From contig CM045988.1 in assembly GCA_025175895.1 (NCBI GenBank), forward strand, positions 10,755,647 through 10,819,646: a stretch of DNA of 64,000 nucleotides, given 5' to 3'. A model generated the notes under the pieces. That model had not been told where the DNA came from and made no database searches. It was given only the letters and a program-made list of their open reading frames with translations. The position numbers and the translations under genes were made by a program. The DNA is from Wurfbainia villosa. Taxonomy: Eukaryota > Streptophyta > Magnoliopsida > Zingiberales > Zingiberaceae. Positions 55,853 through 64,000 of the stretch are shown piece after piece (within the stretch, counting starts at the first letter, position 1; every line of letters starts with the position of its first letter).

Positions 55853-58276
55853 TGTAGCATCGTAATGTTTTGAGAGGGGGGTGAATCTCCGAAGTTATAA
55901 AAATTTTCTTTTATAATTTAAAACTTATTTTTACGTTATCTTTAGAGGCAAAAGATTATGCAGTGGTATTAAATAAATAAGAAATAAAAAAACAAGTAAT
56001 TTACTTGGTTCACAACCCTGGCCGGGTTGCTACTTCAAGGCTCGTAGCTCTTCGAGACCTACCAAGATGGGCAAGCACTAAAAGACCCTCCGACTCAAAA
56101 ACTCTGACTTCTGAGGGATTCATTTTTTAATAATGATTAAGAGAAAGGTAACACACTACCTTTTCTTTGAAATGAAGTACATAAAGTGAAATAATAACAA
56201 GTAAAATGTACCGACACTTGAGTGACTATGAAATTAGGGCACGGAGTATCGGAGTTGCATCATTGTAGAATTATTATCCTCAAAGCTGTTGGATTGAGCG
56301 GATCGCTAGAGGGGGGTGAATAGCGATAAAACCTTTCGTTCGTCTTCGTTCATTAAAACACGAGTAGACACAGTGGAAGATAAAATCAAACAAAAGATAC
56401 AATAGTGTTTTTACTTGGTTCGTAGCCGAAGGCTACTACTTCAAGGCCCTAGTGGTCCTTGACCACGCACAGAGGGCAGAATACTAAAGAACTCCTCCTC
56501 GTTGGAGGTAGGAGTTAAACGGATACACAAAATCATAAAAGCACAAGGTAGAGGGACACTCCCCCTCTCCTCTTTATAATGAAAACTTTACGAGACAAGT
56601 AAAATGAAATACAATAAACACTTTTGTTACCGACGACTTCGAAGGTTGGAGATTGAAGCTCTTAGTCGTCGTCTCGGCAGCGCTTCATCATAGGGATGTC
56701 AGAGAGTCGTAGCTTATCGGAAGCACTTAGAGGCATTTTTAATTGATGAAAAACCCTAGGAGAAGCCCTCCTTTTATAGCCTTTGAGTCCCTCCTCGAGG
56801 GGATCTTCAGCCAATCAAATTTAGGCACCAAGCTCCTTGGAATGAGGTGATAAGGCTTGACTCCTCGGTGATCCGACCATCGATCACCGATGGCCATCAT
56901 CACCGATTGATAGCAGCGGTCGAGTCGCAACACTCGTGATCGGATGATTTGAGCAATGAGTGACTCTTGTTGGCAGTTGACTGATGCTAGCTGAAATCAT
57001 GAGTTAGCTTAATAAAAACATAATTTCGACGGTCGCCGATCGTCCGATCTCGACCTACACCATCCATGGGATGTCTTTGGTCGGATCTACGCTTAAGACC
57101 ATCCCCGTAAAAAGGATATGACCTCACTTATCCTCACACACACGAGCTTACCTCGATACTTAATTTGTAGCTCTCTCTTCCGACCTTCCACTCGATTCCT
57201 TCGGCTTCCTCCGAAGCCACTCGAGTGTCGCCCGACCACCGCGTCTTCGTCCGGGTGTCGCTAGCCTTCAGCTCTAGCTTTAACACTTTTTTGCACACTC
57301 GATTAAGCCCGTGAGATAACGATGTAATCTTAACTTTGCATCTTTGCCATAATCAAAACACAAGTTCTATCATCTGGTGCCCCTACACCAACAAAAGTTG
57401 GCGGTCCACTTCTTTTATAAGCTCTCTCTAGTCGATAGGAATGCCCTCCAGTCGAGTGCACATCAGTCCATCGATATGATACTTCGGCCTTCCACGTCGA
57501 CTGAACATGTTCCAGTCGACACTAGGTCACCAAGCTCCACATCGGGAAATTTGCCTTTCCTGTCGACTGGACCTCCCCAGTTTATTGGAGCTCATTCCAT
57601 CTTGGTTGCTAGATCTTCGATCAATCACCATCTAATCTTACCAACTAGGTGTCCAGTCGACTGGATCATACTAAGTCAAATGGACTTCAATCAACTGGAA
57701 TCCTTTCAGTCAACTGGTTCCCTACAAAATTATATTAGAAAAAATATACAGTATAAAATACAATAGTATTAGTAATACTTTTCTATCTTGACTTCTTACT
57801 CCCAAGCGGACTATCCATCATATCAATGCCAAGCTTTGTCCCCCTATAGATGACTCAGCCTCACCTCTTCACTCGAGGCTTACTTGTTGGCTGCCCTATT
57901 GGACTTACTATTCTTGACATCCGATCTGACCCATCATGACTTAAGCCAGTTGTCCGGTCTCTCTAACCCAGCTGGTCTTCATACTGATTGTCCGATCTCC
58001 TGACCCAATAGGTCTTCATGCAAGATGTCCGGTCTCCTGATACATCTGGTCTTCCTGCCTGATGTCCTGTCCTCTTAATCTGTTAAGGCTTCTTCCTAGT
58101 ATCCGGTCAACGTGACCTACTAGGACTTTCAATACTCATTATTTAGTATCTAGTCTTCCTAACCTACTAGGGTTTTCCTGCTGCACACTTAATATATTTA
58201 TCAAACCACAAGTAATTTCTTACTTTAACTATGGTTCATACATCAAAACTAAGGAGTGGTGCTCTCTGCACCAATA
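55853..58276 (-). repeat. TRG-3 3' LTR, split by Solo-2
   Basis: The second array here uses a different unit, tgtccggtctcctgaccca and variants (57930-58170), in the same relative position as the ccaagact array of TRG-1 and TRG-2. Confidence 0.75.
56287..57393 (-). mobile_element. Solo-2: second solo LTR of the Solo-1 family
   Basis: 1107 bp, TGTTGGATTGAGCGG..CACCAACA. Target duplication aaagc (56282-56286) and aaagt (57394-57398), one mismatch. Clearly homologous to Solo-1 along most of its length (for example ttccactcgattccttcggc in both). Confidence 0.88.
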
Positions 58277-59230
58277 GTCTTCCCCTTTTTAATGTATGAT
58301 AACACATCAGTTAAATTTAAGAGAATCGATTTGCAATATTTAAGTTCAAAATATATTAGCAATGCATTAAGCTGAAAATGTATAACATTTAAATGCATGA
58401 AATGCTTATATGCATTAAGTGCTTCCTTACTTTGAACTTCTCCAACTTTAAACTTTCTCTTCTCTCCTCCTTTGGCATAGATTAAAAATAATATTATACT
58501 CCAAATACCAAAATTCAAAGATGAGTTCAAAGTAATTAGCTTTTCAACACAAAAAGATATGAAAGTTATGCCTGATAAAAAATATTTAAAAATTTCAAAA
58601 ATGCTTAAGCTTTTCAATATTCATTTCAAAGTACTTCAAGATTTTAAAGGTTCACAAAGCATTTTAAAATTCATAGGCTCTTAAAATAATTTCAAAAATT
58701 AATATTTAAATTAAACTTTTAAATCAGATTTACAAAATTTAAAATATTTTTAAAAATATCCAAAAGCTAAAGTATAAAATTGTCTCCCTCTATATTCTGA
58801 ATTTTTCAAAAACTTCATCTTAAATAAAGATATTAAATTTTAATTTTTCAAAACACCCCCTTAAATAAAGATTTCAATTTTTCAAACTTCCCCCTTAAAT
58901 GAAGATTTCAATTTTCAAAATTCCCCCTTAAAGATTAAATTTCAATTTTTTCAAATTTTTTTAAACTCCCCATGAATAAAAGGTAAAATATTTTAAAAAC
59001 TTATAAAACTCCCTTTCAATAAAACTTAAAAAGTTTCAAAATTGTCAAAACTCCTCCTCAAATAATGTTAAAGTAATGCAAGTGAAATAAGAAATATTCA
59101 AGCATAAATTCCTATACATAATTTATATACTGAAAATACATATCTAAAAATTGTCCTTAAAGCAAATTTCCAACTCTTAGTAGCTCAAGTGATATAGAAT
59201 TATCATCAAGCTTTGAATTAGAGTATGTCA
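58277..59230. other. TRG-3 internal sequence next to the PPT
   Basis: Very AT-rich, no coding signal. Repeated cccccttaaat(a/g)aagatt phrases at 58850-58930 again give several purine tracts on the minus strand. Cut by CopX-2. Confidence 0.65.
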
Positions 59231-61375
59231 TGTTAGTAATATATGAGAGGAGTCCTAAGACAATCGTCTTATGTTTGAACCATTTATATGATAAATCAAT
59301 ATTCACTATTTAATTATAAATGTTTTCATGTATCTGATTAGATCATAAACTCATTTACTGAATGTCCACGATATGATTCACAACATTAGAGAATTTGTGA
59401 TTGGATCATAACTAGTCAGTATCTCTATATGTGTAATTGTGATGTATTTGAATTATCCCTAGTCGATGAATTGATGGTTTTAGACACCATCAATTCTGTC
59501 GAGACTAGCATGAGGTATACTCCTTGGTGTATCCAAGCAGCAGATTCTCACTGGCTGGAGACATTATGATGTCCGGAGTTAATCGTGGATGCTAGTTATG
59601 GTAACTAGTTCATTGGAGTGACCAACTGTAAGACTTCATATGGTTCTCTGCATATATAGATATGTCAATGAAGTTCTTACTGTAGCTTAAGTGCGATGTT
59701 CCTTTAACTTGTGGTATTCAAGTTATCTTGGTCATGAAAACTTATCCTTTGACATCTTAAGCAAGCATCTCTGAGGAGATGTAGACCCGAGATGATTGGG
59801 TATAAGTCGAAGTGACCGAAGGTGTTTGAATAGCATATAAAGGATTCACCACATGTGTAGTAACTAGAATTCATGGGACGAGGAAATGATACTTGGGCTA
59901 GGTGTGACGTAGTCAACCTAGTGGGGACTAACACTATAGACCATGTCCTAAACCAAGTGGGTATAAGATGAGTGAAGGGAACGAGACACGATTCATTGTA
60001 GCTGCTAAAGGGTTTCAGAAATAGTTCTAGATCAATCGTTGATCTTTTCGGTTAATTGGAGATCATGATGTACTACTAGGTGCCACTAATGATCGTTACA
60101 TAATTAATGGTTAATTATAGATGACCAACATAAACCAAGAACCTATTTGGTCACATGCACAACTAGCATAATCTGAAGTATTTAAAATGAGCTTGAGAAT
60201 GAGATTCTCAGATCGAGAGAAACTTGGTTTGGTTGGACCAAACAAGGAGCGAGCATGAAATCATTTTAGTCACATTAGAAGCATGGATGGGCCATGTCTT
60301 ATGAAGACATGATGGATGAACCAAATTGGTTTGGTTCTAATCCAATGGTGAAGAATTAACCAAAGGGGTTTGGTTTGTTTTAAACGAATGAACCAAAGTT
60401 GGTTTAGTTCTTTTTAACTTAAAATAGACCAACTCGGTTCAGTTTATTTTCACTTAAGTTATTGGAGCAGGTTAATGGGTTTTGGTTATGAACCAATAAC
60501 TCTAAGGAGAAGTTTTCTTAATGGTTAAAAAACACGGTCTCTATAAAAACACGGTTAGGTTTTTTGGAGAGCCCTAATTTTTATTTTTGGAAAAAAAACT
60601 TCTCCTCTCCTCTCCCTCTCTTCTCCTTGTCACGCCTGCGCCAACACCCTTGCCGCCGCCCACCTTGCTCTTGGCGTCGCTTGCCCAGCTTCCTGGCCAT
60701 CCTCCGGTGACCTTCCGACGACCCTCCGACGACTTCCCTTGTCTCCAGTGACCAAGATGCAGCTGGCCATCCTCCTTTGGGCCGGCGCAACTCCTCCACC
60801 AAGCTGTCCAATTTTCTAGACAACTTCTTTCTTTCGTGTTGGAGAGTCATTTGGACGATGTTTGGAGCTCCGACAGTGGCTACCTTGCCCGGGATTCAAT
60901 CTCCGATAATCCTCATAGGTGGAGGACGAAGGATTCGTCATTCGGATGATGAATACCTCTCTGGAGAAGCGAGTTTTGGGGACTCATTTTCGAATCCGAA
61001 TTTTGATTCGGATTGTGATCTTCTCTCGATCACATCGTCTTCGACACGAGGCTAGTGACTTCTACGAAGACAAGGCTTGTAGCTTGGTGAATCTATCCCG
61101 ACGATACTCGGCGTGGATACGGATAGAGGCAATTCTAGCAAGAGTTGCTCCGGTTGATGCCTTTCCCGTTGCACGTGATACGTCAGGTATAACTAGCGTA
61201 ATTTCCTTTATTGCAAACTTTGAAATTGCGATTATGTCTACACATATTGTACTATGCATGCGTGTTATGTGTGTGTTGTAATAAATTAGATTTATTGCTT
61301 TTTAATTCTTCCGTTGTGTACATGTTTATAAAACATGTTCGAATACACACTCGCCGCGGTGGCGGAAATCCAACA
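59231..61375 (+). repeat. CopX-2 5' LTR
   Basis: 2145 bp, TGTTAGTAAT..TCCAACA, matches 11565-13789 with some deletions (for example near 59850). Confidence 0.9.
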
Positions 61376-61376
61376 G

Positions 61377-61388
61377 TGGTATCAGAGC
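61377..61388 (+). other. Primer binding site of CopX-2
   Basis: tggtatcagagc, one base after the LTR end. Confidence 0.92.
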
Positions 61389-62667
61389 CCAGGTTGTGTT
61401 TCGACATAATCGTAAAAAAAATTTTTGCGATAGTCGTAATTGTATTTAAAGAAATTTTCTACTTTTGGAAAGTTTAGAAGTATTTATGGAAATTTTTTAA
61501 TTTTGGAAAGTCTAGAAGTATTTATGGAAATCTTCTACTTTTGGAAAGTTTAGAAGTATTAATGGAAATTAACAATTTCCATAAATAAAATATTTGATTA
61601 TATTTGGAAATTTGTTTCCTAATTTAATCATGATTTGATTTGGAAAATCAAATCTAAAATATATTTTATTTCCATAAATAGTTTTGACAATTTAGGAAAT
61701 TTGTTTCCTAAATTAAATTTGACTTTCCTTAATTAACACTTTCCATAAATAAAATATGTGATTAGATTTGAAAATTTGTTTCCTAATTTAATCATGATTT
61801 GATTTGGAGAATCAAATCTCAAACATATTTTATTTCCATAAATAGTTATGACATATAAGGAATTTTTTGTACATGCCATAATTGTATGTCATGTAATTGC
61901 ATTAGATGCATATCATTATCCATGCGTGTCGTGACATGTAGATGTATGTCATGTATATCATGTGATGTAGATAATAGTTATTTGCATGCAAAGAGGATGA
62001 GACATAAAAATCCTTACTCAATATTAAAGCCTACACCTTCCATTAATATGGTTAGAACCAAAGTTCTGTTTCTTGTTTGGATTGTTGGACTCTTTCCAAG
62101 CCCGGCTCGAACCCGAACATATTTAAACCATGGAATAGTTTAATACTAATATGGTAAGAGTCAGAGGTCAATCGTTAGTTTTGGTTGTTGGACTCTCTCC
62201 AAGCTGGGATAATTGGTTGAATACGATCTAACCATATTAAAACTATTTCTTGATTAATGGATTGGCTTTAACCTAGAGCATCGGCTTATTGGACTCTCTC
62301 CAAGGTTGATGTGAAGGGAGGTGAAGTTGGGCATATGATGCATACTTGTTAATGAGTTAACAACCCGATGTATGTGTGAACATTCAATTAATTGATAGCA
62401 CATTGTGATAGTTGCATATATGTGATATGCAATCGGTAGATTTGATACCTACCATCGTAGCTATCAATGACTTGTTGGACTCTCTCCAAGGTTGTTCATA
62501 TCTATGTTGATATCAGCCCATTCGGAGATGGACCTATGATCTCCCAAACTGATTTTGGAGTTTTTGAAATTCGAAAAAATGAATGGGATTTATAAATGTA
62601 TGTTGATGCATTTAAATCATCTTTCTCATATATGTTCATTTTGTATTTCTAGGTTAATCGATTCATC
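61389..62667 (+). ncRNA. CopX-2 5' leader with the same four stem-loops
   Basis: Apical motif at 62085 (one base changed), 62188, 62289 and 62475; spacings 103, 101 and 186 against 103, 101 and 193 in CopX-1. Outer arms: TAATATGGT (62147) with ACCATATTA (62231) kept; CATCG (62279) faces TGATG, giving a G-U pair; the first and fourth outer stems have lost two pairs each. Two AT-rich inverted units lie at 61567-61845. Confidence 0.6.
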
Positions 62668-63330
62668 ATGACGTCTTTGAATTTGCACACTATTTTGGAT
62701 TCGAATAAATTGACTGGGCCTAACTACTTGGGCTAGCTTAGAAACTTGAGAATTATTCTAAAGGCAGAAAAGCTCGTGTATGTCCTCGAAGAGCCTCTTC
62801 CCAACCGTCCTAGGGACGATGCAACTCCAGACCAATTGTTGGCCTATCAGAAACATGTGGTAGATTCTGAACTGGCAAGTTGCATCATGCTAGTTGCGAT
62901 GGTACTCGAGCTGCAAAAGCAGAATGAGCATATGGATGCTAATACCATAGTCTTCCATCTTCATGAGTTGCTTGATGAGCATGCGAGATCCGAAAGGTTC
63001 GAAGTCTCCAGGCTCCTCTTCACCTCTAAGATGCAAGAAGGTTCATCTGTAGTACAGTTTGTGCTAAAGATGAATGGGTACATCGAGCGGCTGGCTACCC
63101 TCGGGTTTGTGATGGATCATGAATTAAATATTGACTTAATTCTGCATTGTTTGCCCAAGAGTTTCTCACAATTTATGATGAACTACCGGATGACCAAACT
63201 TGAATCCACTATTCCTGAGCTCATCAATATGCTGAAGACTGTGGAGCCTTCTGTGAAGCATGAGGAGAAGGTGGTTCTGTTAGTTGATCCCTCAAAGAAA
63301 GGTTCTAAGAGGAAGTCAAAGGAACAGTAG
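62668..63330 (+). pseudogene. CopX-2 gag, nearly complete with early TAG
   Basis: ATG 62668 opens MTSLNLHTILDSNKLTGPNY; codon 23 is TAG (62734), where related gags have Trp. After it the frame is open for about 197 codons through YVLEEPLPNRPRDD, MLVAMVLELQKQNEHMDA, MNGYIERLATLGFVMDHELN and LIHCLPKSF-like LILHCLPKSFSQFMMNYRM, to the basic KKGSKRKSKEQ and a TAG at 63328. This is a UBN2-like copia gag core. The knuckle lies just beyond (63387 onward), with one Cys changed to Phe and a stop inside. Confidence 0.83.
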
Positions 63331-64000
63331 AAATGAAAGAACAAAAAGACTAAGAAAGTAGAACCAGCACAAAAGGGAACTTTCCATCAATGTGGCAAGG
63401 AGGGCCACTAGCGAAGAAACTGCAAGATTTATCTTGAGTTCGTGAAGAAGAAGAAGGCATCTGATGCCACATCCTCTTTAGGTATCTTCGTTATTGATTG
63501 TCATTCTATTTCCTTAGACACTTGGGTATTGGATACTGGGTGTGGCTCACATATATGTAATGACATACAGGGGCTAAGGAATAGAAGAAAACTCATCAGA
63601 GGGGAGTCAAATTTGTGAGTTGGCAATGGAGCAAAGGTTGCTGCGGTCGTCATTGGAACTTATTTGTTGAAGCTCCCTAGTGGACTAGTCTTAGAATTGG
63701 ACAATTGCTATTATGTTCCTTCTCTAATAAAGAACATTGTTTCTATTTTCTGCTTAAATAGAAATGGTTACCATTTGACGTTTAGTAACAATTGTTGTTA
63801 TATACTTTGAATGGTGTACTTTATGAGACTGAAACTTTGAGCAATGGTATTTATACGTTGGACGTATCCAGTGACATTTTAAATATCGAAGTGAGCAACA
63901 AGTGTGCTCGAAAGGATAATCAATTAGACTCCTACATGTGGCATTGTCGTCTTGGCCATGCAAGCAAGAAACGCACGTTTGAATTACACCGATGTGGAAT
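63331..64000 (+). pseudogene. CopX-2 protease and start of integrase, broken, runs off the window
   Basis: Protease WVLDTGCGSHIC with DTG at 63532-63540, then NCYYVPSLIKNIVSIFCLNR at about 63704-63763. Stops follow, and the integrase zinc region begins (HCRLGHASKKR in a shifted frame near 63943). Truncated by the window edge. Confidence 0.8.

Larger units (their letters stand above)
55853..59230 (-). mobile_element. TRG-3: diverged TRG-like element, 3' part
   Basis: LTR 55853-58276 (TGTAGCATCG..CACCAATA) split by Solo-2; net about 1.3 kb. It is followed by PPT-like gtcttcccctttttaatg, the minus-strand equivalent of the TRG PPT, then AT-rich internal sequence up to CopX-2 at 59231. The LTR start, the motif clusters (palindromes 57410-57725, second array 57930-58170) and the end mirror TRG-1 and TRG-2, but the sequence is distinct. 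The 5' half lies beyond CopX-2, outside the window. Confidence 0.75.
59231..64000 (+). mobile_element. CopX-2: Ty1/copia element, 5' part
   Basis: 5' LTR 59231-61375, PBS 61377-61388, leader 61389-62667, gag 62668-63330, protease remains to the window end. Left flank tgtca (59226-59230) is the expected target duplication; the other end is outside. Third copy of the CopX family and the one with the most complete gag. Confidence 0.9.

Noticed and set aside
58249..58617. 122-codon minus-strand frame in AT-rich TRG-3 sequence
   Set aside because: Very AT-rich, no recognisable domain, lies across the LTR end and PPT.

Overview
The window looks like nuclear DNA of a large-genome flowering plant, and every stretch I can interpret is retrotransposon. 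I see no host gene, tRNA, rRNA, organellar insert or CRISPR array. The reasons are Ty1/copia gag-pol remains, tRNA-Met-type primer sites (TGGTATCAGAGC), an Athila-type tRNA-Asp primer site, a TRIM, and 5-bp target duplications at nearly every junction. A monocot is plausible, possibly Zingiberales from the style of the gag proteins, but I cannot identify the species.

Local labels: CopX-0/1/2 = copia family with LTRs starting TGTTAGT(A/T)ATATATGAG; CopY-0/1 = copia family with LTRs starting TGTTGG(A/G)ATGTATAC; TRG-1/2/3 = gag-only elements (TR-GAG type) with CAGTCGACTG-rich LTRs; Solo-1/2 = solo LTRs related to TRG; TRM-1 = TRIM; Gyp-1 = Athila-like derivative; Gyp-0 = gypsy gag-protease fragment.

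Layout, outermost to innermost. Gyp-0 (minus strand, 54447-55852) is split by CopX-0, whose 3' part fills 1-54446. CopX-0 carries TRG-1 (41-6711) in its RT gene, TRM-1 (7105-50146) at the YVDD codons of RT, and Solo-1 (53248-54314) in its 3' LTR. TRM-1 is only about 0.7 kb net, but its left LTR is split by Gyp-1 (7295-49627). The 5' LTR of Gyp-1 is split by CopY-0 (8380-44568). The gag of CopY-0 is split at about codon 9 by CopX-1 (11565-38590). CopX-1 carries TRG-2 (15207-24049) in gag and CopY-1 (28815-37629) in its 3' LTR. This is a seven-deep nest. Right of Gyp-0 lies TRG-3 (from 55853), which carries Solo-2 (56287-57393) and is interrupted at 59231 by CopX-2, which runs off the window with its LTR, primer site, leader, gag and protease.

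Functional state: the one long intact reading frame is the 557-residue gag of TRG-2. All pol genes are broken. Several elements have nearly identical LTRs around decayed or absent pol (TRG-2, CopY-1), so they probably moved using proteins supplied by relatives. The most interesting non-coding signals are regularly spaced stem-loops with a shared apical sequence in the 5' leaders of CopX and, independently, CopY; an LTR of CopY-1 that has absorbed a primer site; and the two-module tandem architecture of the TRG LTRs.
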